Shown one piece after another: positions 23,844 through 33,608 of a DNA stretch of 64,000 nucleotides; the stretch's first letter is position 1, and each line of letters begins with the position of its first letter. The stretch covers positions 35,055,467 to 35,119,466 of the forward strand of contig JBANSL010000004.1 of the NCBI GenBank assembly GCA_037127255.1, in the 5' to 3' direction. A program made the translations under genes and the position numbers. This DNA is from Persicaria tinctoria (lineage: Eukaryota > Streptophyta > Magnoliopsida > Caryophyllales > Polygonaceae). The notes under the pieces are model-generated. The model searched no databases, had not been told where the DNA came from, and worked only from the letters and a program-made list of their open reading frames with translations.

Positions 23844-25887
23844 TGTTGCGAGCTGAATCTGCCATGTTTTACAGTAACTTTTATATCGATTTATGCATAC
23901 ATTGCATGCATTTGGGTTTGAATAATACAGAATCTGTGTAGTTTACACTTATTTGCAATATATGGAGGTCTACACAAGTTTTGGTTATATTTCGCAGAAA
24001 TCGGACGCACTTTGGAGCTTAAAGGAAACTCATGGAGAAGCTAAGAATGGTGCAACTGGAGAAAAGGCCATTTTTCACAATTCTTCGTTCTGAATCAAGC
24101 TTTTATGTCTTCATGAGAGTTGTAGCCCTTAGAAAGCGCTTTCCAACGCATGGTCATATGCGTCAATCCGACGAACGAGGACTCGGGAAAGTGCGTTTCA
24201 AGAACAGAGCAGAAAGCTGAGAGAACTCTACTCGATCTCGAGTACATCTACTCGATCTCGACGAGGGCTGTCCGAGCACACCTGATCGAGCAGAGCTGAT
24301 CGAGGACACTGAGTCAGAGACAACCCGACTCCCGGAACCCTACTCGATCTCGAGTACCACCTAGTCGAGATCGACGACACTCAGAGGCCATGTCCGGAGT
24401 CGATGAGTTGAGACAAGTCGAGAAGCCGAAGACGGAGACGCCGAACCAACCCTACTCGATCTCGAGTACATCTTGTCTAGATCGAGGACCACCATGCGCT
24501 AGTCCGAGTCCATGCCGAGGAGGAGTCCTCGACCACACCAGGCCACACATCCTCGACTACACCCAACTCGATCTCGAGGAGAGTTAGTCGAGATCGAGGA
24601 GCCCGGAGCCAAGATCCGAGCTTGTCGAGCAGAGCTACCCGACCAAGCCAGCCAGCCCAGTCGATGACCATGTGTACTCGAGATCGACGAGCCTTGGTCG
24701 AGATCGACGAGCCGTGTCCGGGAGCGCGTTACGCGGTTTGACGAATCCTACTCGGTTTGGGAATCCTTGGGGCCGAAGGAAGCCAAGTCTATCCCTTTCA
24801 GATTTAATTCCTAAATTGCTTTTATTTATCTTTTAAGCCTTTAGATATACATTTAGATAAAGATAGATATTTCTATCCTTGAATAGCAAGGAATAGAAGA
24901 CTATAAATAAAGCCCTAGGGGCTGGTTTTTCATGAATTCGGAAGGTAGAGAAGTAGTTCACAGAGACGGTTTAGGAGTTCGAAAGTTTTAGGGTTTTGGC
25001 GTTCAACGAGAGTTGGATCGCCGGGGGTCTTTGAATTTAGTTTAATGCAAGTAGTTATTTCTTTTCATCAATCAATGTCTGAGGTTGCGATGAAGCGCGA
25101 GTAGTCCACCCACTTCTAGGGTTGGGGCGAGCCCGACGATAGCCCTGCGTGTTTGAGGTAAAGGTCCGACTTTTATCATATTTTGAGCATCTACTATTTG
25201 TTATGTGTTTATTACCCATCTAATGGAGGTCCATGCTAACAACTTGGATTATAAACATAAAATCGGTAGAGACAATTAGGGTTTCTTGAAAGAGTTGTCT
25301 AATTGTTGGAAAAGGCGAAAGCTTGTCCTCTGATGAAATTCACATGATTATCTGTTTTATTCTTGCCTTATGCATGCTTGGTTATCGTTGTTGCAAACCC
25401 CAATCTTGGAAGTCCTTTTCATACAGTTTAGTTCGAAATCCCCAAAGCCTTTGCATTTACTTTATTTCGTTTTTATTCTTTGTCTTCCTCGAGATCGAAT
25501 AGCACTCCTCGATCTCGACTACTGATCTTCGACACAAAGTTGTTGTAGCTTCTGTGTGCAGGTACTCGACCAAGACAAGCCGACGTCGACCAGGACCCTA
25601 CTCGATCTCGAGTAAGGGCTTGTCGAGATCAACCACCAGTGTCTGTGCTTGCTGCTGCATTGTTTGACTGTCCGATGTTCTGTCGAGTTGCTGTACTCGA
25701 GATCTAGGACCCTGTTGTCGACTTCTGTGAGATTTCTTCGCTGCCTAGGATCCGCTAACACGCTTCCTCGTGGATCGGTCCTGACTTCTCTTACTGCATT
25801 GGAGGAGTCTTGTATTTATTTGCTGGGGCACGAATCTGGTTTGAGTTATTTCATTTTATTTCATACTTGATTTCTTCCTTCACAACA
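23844..25887 (+). repeat. E 5' LTR
   Basis: TGTTG to ACAACA, 2044 bp, with TATA-like TATAAATA at 24902-24909. The CTCGATCTCGAG-type cluster lies upstream of the TATA box (24229-24718), with further copies near the 3' end (25495-25700). Short open frames inside are accidental. Confidence 0.92.
24229..24718. repeat. E palindrome-doublet cluster (5' LTR)
   Basis: ACTCGA-TC-TCGAGT inverted repeats and variants such as GTCGAGATCGAC. Members pair at 20-21 bp start to start: 24231/24251, 24342/24363, 24454/24474, 24566/24586, 24676/24696. The spacers between differ. The matching cluster in the 3' LTR is 28596-29028. Confidence 0.85.
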
Positions 25888-25890
25888 AAT

Positions 25891-25908
25891 TGGCGTCGTT
25901 GCCGGGGA
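25891..25908 (+). other. E primer binding site (tRNA-Asp type)
   Basis: TGGCGTCGTTGCCGGGGA, complementary to the 3' end of plant tRNA-Asp with one mismatch (GTCG in place of GCCG), three bases after the LTR end. This primer is typical of the Athila/Calypso branch of Ty3/gypsy. Confidence 0.9.
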
Positions 25909-26003
25909 AGCAATCATTCGCGCCTTAGGTAGTTAGATCTCACGTTTCTTTTAAGTTACCTTGCAGGTATATGCGATGTTCTGGAATGCAAGGCGAATAT
26001 GAT

Positions 26004-26354
26004 ATGGAAGCTAAGATAGCGGAGCTTCGCCAACAGATAGCGGAGAGAGAAGATGAGATAGAAGAATTAACCCGTTAGCGGGTTGCCGATGCCGCCAAAA
26101 CCCGCCGGCTTGAGGAAAAATTGGATGCCTGGCGTAGATGGGAGCATCACACTGAATCGCCCAAACCAACAATGACAAGTTGGTTCGACAATGTTCCTTT
26201 CTATGAGCCAGTCGACATCGACTACCTGAACTCGACATATACACATTCTGGAGGAACTGATCCAGAAACACCAGCCGAAATCGTATGTACAACAGAAACA
26301 CAGGTATGTCCTTCCTCTATTTCGATATCTACTTCGCTATCTATCATTGAATAA
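26004..26354 (+). pseudogene. E gag-like ORF remnant with internal stop
   Basis: The frame from ATG 26004 begins with a charged heptad-like stretch (AKIAELRQQIAEREDEIEEL) consistent with a coiled coil. A TAG at 26076-26078 follows, then the frame stays open to 26354, encoding RRLEEKLDAWRRWEHH and an acidic, Ser/Thr-rich tail. No major-homology or zinc-knuckle motif is seen. Its position right after the primer site suggests a gag-derived product, not assignable by sequence. Confidence 0.4.
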
Positions 26355-26480
26355 TATTTGGAAGGATCCCAAGAAGAAGAAGAGCCACCAACGCAGAAAG
26401 CGGACATTGGTGCCCAGAGTATTACAAGATCGCTTTTACCTTACAAGGTGAAGGCTATCCCCGATGATTTTTAGCAACCG

Positions 26481-26825
26481 ATGTTCATATTCAAGTATGG
26501 GGTCCTAGCAAAGTGGCATGAAGCTCTGCATGATGAGGTGGAAATATCTCTTCCCACTCCATCGTTTTGCTGTGGTGGAGAGGCGGAACCAAGTCAACCT
26601 ATGAAGCGGAAGAGGTATGATGATGAGGTATGTATATTTTCTTTATATCTTCCTTTATGCATGCCAGCTGGAGCCCAGGAAGATAAATGGGTGGAGTCAT
26701 GGAGCATTCACTCAGGGAGATTTAAGCTTCTTCACATGATGCCCCCGGATGACATCCCACGCTTCCCACCACCGGAGGAACCACCAGATCCACCTATACC
26801 TCCGAACAAAGATGAGCCAGGCTAA
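26481..26825 (+). CDS. E short ORF of 114 codons, product unknown
   Basis: Opens at ATG 26481 and ends in a proline-rich acidic tail (PPPEEPPDPPIPPNKDEPG). It may be what is left after internal deletion of gag-pol, but I recognise no domain. It is followed by about 1.4 kb of non-coding 3' sequence (26826-28198) with nothing but the internal purine tract at 27105. Confidence 0.35.
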   Translation: MFIFKYGVLAKWHEALHDEVEISLPTPSFCCGGEAEPSQPMKRKRYDDEVCIFSLYLPLCMPAGAQEDKWVESWSIHSGRFKLLHMMPPDDIPRFPPPEEPPDPPIPPNKDEPG

Positions 26826-27104
26826 AGCTAAATGGAGAAGTCGGCCTAGCGACTATAAAATCTAGAGCTTGTAAATAGACATTTATTTTTGAGACTTTTG
26901 AGATTTGGTTGCTTTCGTTTAGTTTTGAACACTTTTAGTTTTTCTATTGTGGGTATATGTCTTCTGCACTTTTCAGGTCCATGAATAAGCTATATTCAGA
27001 CTCGGCCTAGGTGGTTCCTTTTATTCAAAATTAAGAGACCCTACACACCTGTCTAGTGAATTTCTTTCTCTACCCTTGTTTTTATACAGTGAGGACACTA
27101 TAAT

Positions 27105-27129
27105 GTTTAAGTATGGGGTGGGGGAAGGG
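27105..27129 (+). other. E internal polypurine-like site
   Basis: A GTTTAAGTATGGGG-type motif followed by a G/A run, about 1.1 kb upstream of the true tract. It mirrors the TTAAGTATGGA motif directly before the 3' LTR. Elements C and D have the equivalent. Confidence 0.6.
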
Positions 27130-28198
27130 CTTACTTTATGCATATTTGCCATATTTTGACATTATTTGTGCATATTTGGAATTTATTGCTTTGAATTGCT
27201 ACATGGCTATTTTGGAATGCATTATTGATTTATGAGCTTATATGCATATTTTCCAAAAGTTTGAGAAAAATGACCCCCATTGAAATTTTGAATAATGTCA
27301 TGGAAACTTATATTGAACTCGACGATGCAAAATTGGATTCATTAGAGATATAGCATGAAATTGCCTAGTAAAGGGAAGTCACAATGAAGTGCATATTTTC
27401 TTGAAAACCATTAAAAGGAGGTAAAATTTGAAGTTGCTTTTGACATGTTGCATGATAAGATGATGGAGGACTTTATATTTCCATATAATGCTCATTGTTT
27501 ATATTTCTAGCTTTACCTATGCTTATGCATCACAAAAGCCATAATATGCCTTATTTCATATTGCTCCACATGATCCAAATATTGCCCATTCTTTACCTTA
27601 TTTCCACCAGGGGATTATGTTGAGAATGATGTTACATTATGGAGATGTTATATGGTGTTTGTGTTGATATCAAAGATCGACCCTGCTCGCTGAGATAATA
27701 GTTTGGCGAGATGGGAAACCAAGGTGAGGAGTCCGACGCACTAAATATCCGGGGCCATTCATGACACCCATGTTTGCGACTCGCGAGAAGGCAGTGCTGA
27801 GGTTAGAGAGGTAAAAGCATTATTATTGATAAAAGCATCTTATGAAGAAAGAATGTGGTATGAAATTCAGTTTGGAAATACTCCATTTCCCCGGATCATT
27901 AGCACCACATTGTCAAATATTGCCCACCTTTAGCCTTTTACCAATCTACTCCTTATTGAGCTTAAATTAAAGTCCTCTTGATTATTAATGCTTTACCACT
28001 TATGGATGTTTTTGCATAACCCTCCTTTTATGAGTAGATGTTGCTTTTGTATATTTGCACATGCATGGATCTGTGACACTAGTACCTTTTCGATGATGGT
28101 AATTGACTGCAGGGTTATATGAGAATGAATCTAAGATGTTGAGAGTTTGAATTCTTCCCCTGAATGACAATTAAAAGTATTGCTTGAGGACAAGCAAT

Positions 28199-28215
28199 CT
28201 TAAGTATGGAGTGTT
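28199..28215 (+). other. E 3' polypurine tract region
   Basis: CTTAAGTATGGAGTGTT abuts the TGTTGTGAG start of the 3' LTR. Compared with C (GTGTGGGGGAG) it is a poor purine run, possibly mutated. Confidence 0.5.
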
Positions 28216-29834
28216 TGTTGTGAGTTGAATCTGCCATGTTTTACAATAACTTTTATATCGATTTCTGCATACATTGCATGCATTTGGGTTAGAATAATAC
28301 AGAATCTGTGTGGTTTACACTTATTTGCAATATATGAAGGTCTACACAAGTTTTGGTTATATTTCGCAGAAATCGGACGCACTTTGGACCTTAAAGGAAA
28401 CTCATGGAGAAGCTAAGAATGATGCAACTAGAGAAAGGCCATTTTTCACAATTCTTCGTTCTGAATCAAGCTTTTATGTCTTCATGAGAGTTGTAGCCCT
28501 TGGAAAGAGCTTTCCAACGCATGGTCATATGCGTCAATCTGACGAAAGAGGACTCGGGAAAGTGCGTTTCAAGAACATAGTAGAAAGCTGAGAGAACTCT
28601 ACTCGATATCTCGAGTACATCTACTCGATCTCGACGAGGGCTGTCCAAGCACACCTGGTCGAGCAGAGCTAATCGAGGACACTGAGTCAGAGGCCATGTC
28701 CAGAGTCGATGAGTTGAGACAAGTCAAGAAGCCGAAGACGGAGACGCCGAGCCAACCCTACTCGATCTCGAGTACATCTTGTCGAGATCGAGGACCACCA
28801 TGCGCTAGTCCGAGTCCATGCCGAGGAGGAGTCCTCGACCACACTAGGCCACACATCCTCAACTACACCCAACTCGATCTCGAGGAGAGTTAGTCGAGAT
28901 CGAGGAGCCCAGAGCCAAGATCCGAGCTTGTCGAGCAGAGCTACCCGACCAAGCCAGCCAGCCCAATCGATGACCATGTCTACTCGAGATCGACGAGCCT
29001 TGGTCGAGATCGACGAGCCGTGTCCGGGAGCGCGTTACGCGGTTGGACGAATCCTACTCGGTTTGGGAATCCTTGGGGCTGAAGGAATCCAAGTCTATCC
29101 GATTCCATCAAGTTCTATATATGGAAGACAAGATCTATCAACATGAAGAAGACTTACCTATTTAGATTTATTTTTTCCCTTTTAGATTTAATTCCCAAAT
29201 TGCTTTTATTTATCTTTTAAGCCTTTAGATATAGATTTAGATAAAGATAGATATTTCTATCATTGAATAGCAAGGAATAGAAGGCTATAAATAAAGCCCT
29301 AGGGGGTGGTTTTTCATGAATTCAGAAGGTAGAGAAGTAGTTCACAGAGACGGTTTAGGAGTTCGAAGGTTTTAGGGTTTTGGCGTTCAACGAGAGTTGG
29401 ATCGCCGGGATTGTAAAGTCTTTGAATTTAGTTTAATGCAAGTAGTTATTTCTTTTCATCAATCAATGTCTGAGGTTGCGATGAAGCGCGAGTAGTCCAC
29501 CCACTTCTAGGGTTGGGGCGAGCCCGACGATAGCCCTGCGTGTTTGAGGCAAAGGTCCGACTTTTATCATATTTTGAGCATCTACTGTTTGTTATGTGTT
29601 TATTACCCATCTAATAAGGGTCCATGCTAACAACTTGGATTATAAACATAAAATCGGTAGAGACAATTAGGGTTTCTTGAACGAGTTGTCTAATTGTTGG
29701 AAAAGGCGAAAGCTTGTCCTTTGATGCGATTCACATGATTATCTGTTTTATTCTTGCCTTATGCATGCTTGGTTATCGTTGTTGCAAACCCCAATCTTGG
29801 AAGTCCTTTTCATACAGTTTAGTTCGAAATCCCC
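28216..29834 (+). repeat. E 3' LTR, part 1
   Basis: First 1.6 kb of the 3' LTR, including palindromic cluster 28596-29028 and TATAAATA at 29286-29293. It is interrupted at TCCCC (29830-29834), the duplicated target of F. The rest is at 38949-39392. Confidence 0.92.
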
Positions 29835-30923
29835 TGATGTGATCCTCGACGATGGTAGCTTGGTCAATGAACCTGGAGGAGAATATGACACCGTTGATGG
29901 ATCTTGGAGGGATGAACATGTGATCCTAGCGTTGACAAGGCAACCTCGGAAGTTCTTACCTTGGACGACATCATATTTCCGGAAGAAGAAGACATCAAAG
30001 TCTTATAACTTGATCAACCGACATCTGCTCGCTATTTTGGCTCTCACTGGAGTTGTGTTTGTCCGACGAAGACGCAAGAGGACTCGTTGGAAATCTGATT
30101 TCGAGGGCTATGACATTGTTGAAGATGTCCCCCACCAATTCTACTCCGAAGATGGTCCTAAATCTCGTTCTTTGCAGCAGCTCTAAGCTGGACGAAATTT
30201 GAAGTTGTTTCTTTATCCCACATCAATTACAAACATATGGAGATGCCAATAAACTCCTATATATATGTGTAAACACTTTTCATTTGAAATTAAGTTGAAT
30301 TTTGAGAAAAAGTGAGCCTTTTAGCTTCCTGTGATTCGGGTTAAGAATCTCGTTCTTAGGTGAGAGGCCGGGAACAAAACCTTCGGTGAGAGGCTGAAGG
30401 AGATTCCTTAGTGAGAGACGACGGAATCAAAGGGTTGGAAACACTCGGAGTGCGAGGCCGAGAGTGTGGAAGATCGAGTGTTGGAGAGAGCTCGGAGTGC
30501 GAGGCCGAGAGCGATCTTGCATCACATATCCCTCAACCCCATACCCCTTCTTTACCACCATTCTAAGGCCTTCCACAGCCCCATTATCACCTTCAATCCT
30601 ACCCAAAACGTCACTCCCAAAACAGCCCTCAATACCTCTCAAAAGAACCCAATTTCGGAATCGTCTCTGCACAGGCGACGTCTCGGTAAAACTCGATTTC
30701 CCGCTTCGTCTGAGATCCGATTGACGAGATCTGCCCCAATCCGCGACCGCGACTTCAAGATCTACAAAAGTAGTACTCGCACATTTCCAGAAGCCCAGCC
30801 AATCGATGGGAAATCGGCATTCTCTGCCGACTGATCTGCTGCTTCAGAACTGCAAACAACTTCCCGACTTCTCGGAACTCTCGTCGCCGGTCCTTTTGCT
30901 CGAGCCCGGGTTCGAGCACATCA
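29835..30923 (+). repeat. F LTR_A1
   Basis: Starts TGATGTGATCC and ends CACATCA (terminal inverted 7-mer), 1089 bp. TATA-like TATATATATG is at 30258-30267 and the five-hairpin array at 30352-30515. Its first 352 bases continue the reading frame that enters LTR_A2 from gag (see 33609-35258). By eye it is identical to LTR_A2. Confidence 0.93.
30352..30515 (+). other. F LTR_A hairpin array
   Basis: Five predicted stem-loops: GTTCTT/GGGAAC (30352-30375), CCTTC/GAAGG (30380-30400), GATTCC/GGAATC (30402-30428), ACAC-CTCGG/CCGAG-GTGT (30441-30467) and CTCGG/CCGAG (30491-30509). The loop core is GTGAGAG in the first three and GTGCGAG in the last two. The array is repeated in A2 and A3. It lies downstream of the TATA box, so it should be in the transcript leader. 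Confidence 0.7.
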
Positions 30924-30925
30924 AG

Positions 30926-30937
30926 TGGTATCAGAGC
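30926..30937 (+). other. F primer binding site after LTR_A1 (iMet)
   Basis: TGGTATCAGAGC, two bases after CACATCA. An identical site follows LTR_A2 at 35998-36009. Confidence 0.92.
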
Positions 30938-30993
30938 TAATCGACTCGAGTCCATCGAGCTTTCGATATCCAAGTTGCCTCTTCTTAGTCAAA

Positions 30994-31890
30994 ATGTTCA
31001 AGAAGACGAGTTCCAAGCCTTTGTCCGAAGAGTACATCCGATGGGCCATTCGAGCCTATGATGATGGGTATCTTCGTTGGAGCGACATGGATGGTGCTAC
31101 ATATGATGTAGTTGATCAAGAGCTCCGGAGGAGATATCGAAAGAAAAGGGCTCGAGAGGATGAGGCTCGGCGAAAGAAGAAGGTTGAACCACCTTGGCAA
31201 GAGATCTGCAAGCTCGCGGAAGACTCAATGCAACAAGTACAAGAAATGCAAAAAGTCGTCATCTCATTGGGGTCGAAGCTATCAAAGCCCACAACACCAC
31301 CCCCTCCCTCTTCAACGACGACATCCTCTATGGCCATGGGTGTGATACTTGAGATCAAGGAAGGCAAGTTCAAGGATATTCCGATTGAAACTACAAAGGT
31401 CATGCCTGACCTTAAGAAAGACGAGGAAATCATCCAACTTCCTAATGTTGCGCTTTCCATGAAGGAGAAACGGACGTCATCCGAGGTACCTATCTTTCTG
31501 AATTTCATGTCAACTAAGTGGTCGGATGCGACCCCATTCATTCCGTCTTGCTTGCCTTTCACGATTCAAGAAGGAGAGGGGATTCAAGATCCGTTCAAGG
31601 AAGAAGAAACATGTCCGAAGGAGTCGCTTGTTTCCATCACGGATTTGAGGACGAATCCTTTTCAAGGAGAGGAGGATGATGTGATCCTAATCGTCAATGA
31701 GCTCGAATTCTTTATCTCACAAAGCTATGTTGTCGGGGCCGAACATCAACCCTCGTTTGAGAAAACAGCATGGCGACACTGTGGTATTTTGGCTCTTTCG
31801 GGCTGCATAAAATTCCAATTGAAGCCAATGAGCACTTGTTGGAAAGCTATTTTAAGTGGCTACAACTTTCATGAAGGACACTTCTCCTAA
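30994..31890 (+). CDS. F ORF1, 298 codons, basic gag-like protein of unknown function (copy 1)
   Basis: The first ATG after the primer site is at 30994. The product has a short acidic-aromatic start (SEEYIRWAIRAYDDGYLRW), a strongly basic helix-like stretch (residues about 45-70, RRRYRKKRAREDEARRKKK), a possible coiled-coil segment, a Pro/Ser/Thr linker and an acidic middle. From residue about 229 the frame is encoded inside LTR_B1. No zinc knuckle or standard gag motif is visible, so gag is inferred from position only. An identical copy lies at 36066-36962. Confidence 0.6.
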   Translation: MFKKTSSKPLSEEYIRWAIRAYDDGYLRWSDMDGATYDVVDQELRRRYRKKRAREDEARRKKKVEPPWQEICKLAEDSMQQVQEMQKVVISLGSKLSKPTTPPPPSSTTTSSMAMGVILEIKEGKFKDIPIETTKVMPDLKKDEEIIQLPNVALSMKEKRTSSEVPIFLNFMSTKWSDATPFIPSCLPFTIQEGEGIQDPFKEEETCPKESLVSITDLRTNPFQGEEDDVILIVNELEFFISQSYVVGAEHQPSFEKTAWRHCGILALSGCIKFQLKPMSTCWKAILSGYNFHEGHFS

Positions 31891-32391
31891 ATCAGTCTCT
31901 AAGATGCTTGAATTGGACGTTCTTTCCAGCAGCTCCAATCTAGACGTTTTTTTCATGCTCTTGTTTCTATCAAATAAATCCCACATCCATTAGAAATGCT
32001 TGGGGGCTACATTTTCATTCTATATATTTCTTGTAAGAACTTCATTTTAAATCAAGTCAAGTTTAGTTGAGTCAAAGGTTAAGCCACTAAATAGCTTCCT
32101 ATGATTCCGGGTTAAGGATCGAGTTCTTGGTGAGAGGCTAAGAGCGAACCCTTTGGTGAGAGGCCGAGGGTGACACCCTAGTGAGAGGCGAATGTGTCAA
32201 AGGGTCGAGATCCTCGGAGTGCGATTCCGAGAGGATTGAGATCGAGTGTAGGAGATTCAAGGGTGAGAGGCCTGCGAATCTTGCTCCACATATCCCTTTT
32301 TTCCAGTTTCCATAAACCACAAAAATTAGTCCCACAAAAAGAGTGTTAGAAAGCTCGAGCCTTGGTCGATCCCGGTCCTCGGGTCGCATCA
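31677..32391 (+). repeat. F LTR_B1
   Basis: 715 bp, starts TGATGTGATCC right after an AAGGAGAGGAGGA purine tract and ends GGTCGCATCA. It is related to LTR_A in order of parts (coding start, TATA-like TATATATTT at 32021, hairpin array, terminal CATCA) but most of its sequence differs. It separates ORF1 from the gag ORF. Confidence 0.85.
32123..32281 (+). other. F LTR_B hairpin array
   Basis: Five predicted stem-loops equivalent to those of LTR_A with other arms: GTTCTT/AAGA-GAAC (32123-32149), CCCT/AGGG (32149-32170), GACAC/GTGTC (32172-32198), ATCCTCGG/CCGAG-AGGAT (32210-32236) and AGATTC/GAATCT (32253-32281). Loop core GTGAGAG or GTGCGAT. Loop starts are spaced 26, 25, 38 and 44 bp here and 26, 25, 39 and 48 bp in LTR_A. 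Confidence 0.7.
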
Positions 32392-32393
32392 AG

Positions 32394-32405
32394 TGGTATC
32401 AGAGC
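32394..32405 (+). other. F primer binding site after LTR_B1 (iMet)
   Basis: TGGTATCAGAGC two bases after the CA end of LTR_B1. The copy after LTR_B2 is at 37466-37477. Confidence 0.92.
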
Positions 32406-33608
32406 AACGACAAGGGTTCCTTAAGCTTTCGGGGTACGAATTACTATCTCTTCGCTTAATCTTTAGTTTTTGCAAAACTTGTTTGATTAGGCCCGAGAGA
32501 TTGCAATTTGTTCATCTATTTCTACCATCTTTCACCACGGAAAACTAGTCATTTCTATCTATCCATCATTCTACCGCCTGTTTGGTTCTTGGTGCTTGTT
32601 TCAGTATTAGTCTTCTCAGTATTTCATCGACCTACATTGTCTTTGACTGTTTGTGTTTCATCCAGAACCGTTCAAACACAATTTGTGTTCATTTCCTTCC
32701 TTGCTTTCTCTGATGCTTGAGTGGCCTATTGGAATGTTACATTAATGCCATTGTTGGTTGAGCTGCCCTTATTTGATTAAAGGGCAAGCAAAAGTTCTGG
32801 GTTTTCATTTCATTTATTCAAAAAAAAAAAGAGCACTGTGTTCCCAAAAAAAAAAAAAAGTTTCAATAAAAAAAAAAAAAAGAGGTGCCACAGAAGAAAA
32901 AAAAAAAACATCATATTTGTGAATTAGCTTTAGTCTACCAAGCTTCGTATATATTACTTAGTTTCTTTCTACATTGCAATTTTAATTTTTTATTCGGGCT
33001 AGATCACTTGTTTTGCATTACCTAAGGACCATAGCGGGTTTTGGTAAATACTCGTCGAAAGGCCCTTGTTGAAGTGCTCGAAGGATACTCGTTAGGCTTA
33101 TTGTGCTTGCTATTGTGCGTTGGTGTTTTCGTTGGGTGCTATTGATCATTTTGTCCCGAGTTCTACTACTAGCTTGCTTTTGTCCGAGGGTGAATTTCAG
33201 GTGGTTGATTGCTATTGTTGGTGCGAGTTGCCGCTAGCGATTATTCAGGTTCTTGAGTGTCGTGCCCTTGCATTGGGAAAAGGAGAGTGGAGAGTGTTGC
33301 CTGCTGCAACAGAAAAAGGAGAGGTGAGAGCAACACTGAGTAGTGTTGGAAAAGGTGAGGGAGAGGAGAGAACCATCCAGAGTAAGTAGCGGAAAGCCAA
33401 ACACCGAGGAGATCTATTGTTATTAACTGCTATTATATCTGTTGTTTGCTCATTTTGCAGGTTCTGAAGTCTCATTCTTTTATGGAATACATTATAGTGA
33501 GGCAAACACTTTAAACACACGGGCGGAGTGTGTGAGAGAGTGTGAGCGTCCACCAAAGTGAGAGAGAGATTTACATTTTCTCTAACTTGACTTGTTTGCT
33601 TGTTTTGT
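32406..33608 (+). other. F leader between LTR_B1 and gag
   Basis: About 1.2 kb without a convincing gene. It contains four A-runs of 11-15 bases at 32820-32912, a T-rich 5' part and short frames with no recognised product. In the second unit, almost all of it downstream of about 32696 is deleted. Confidence 0.5.

Noticed and set aside
24229..24718. CRISPR-like array (regularly spaced short palindromes) in the E LTR
   Set aside because: Copies are imperfect, in doublets, inside an LTR of a plant retrotransposon, with no cas genes and no uniform spacer length.
30466..30834. 122- and 86-codon frames inside LTR_A (also at 35538 and 38486)
   Set aside because: They sit in the hairpin-array and U5 part upstream of the primer site, overlap each other in different frames, and simply repeat with the LTR.
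31116..31562. 148-codon minus-strand frame opposite ORF1
   Set aside because: Shadow of the ORF1 coding frame; the composition mirrors the sense codons.
32820..32912. Several A-runs, considered as poly(A) tails of a retroposed transcript
   Set aside because: Four separate internal runs in the F leader with no target duplication or coding sequence upstream; more likely simple-sequence expansion.
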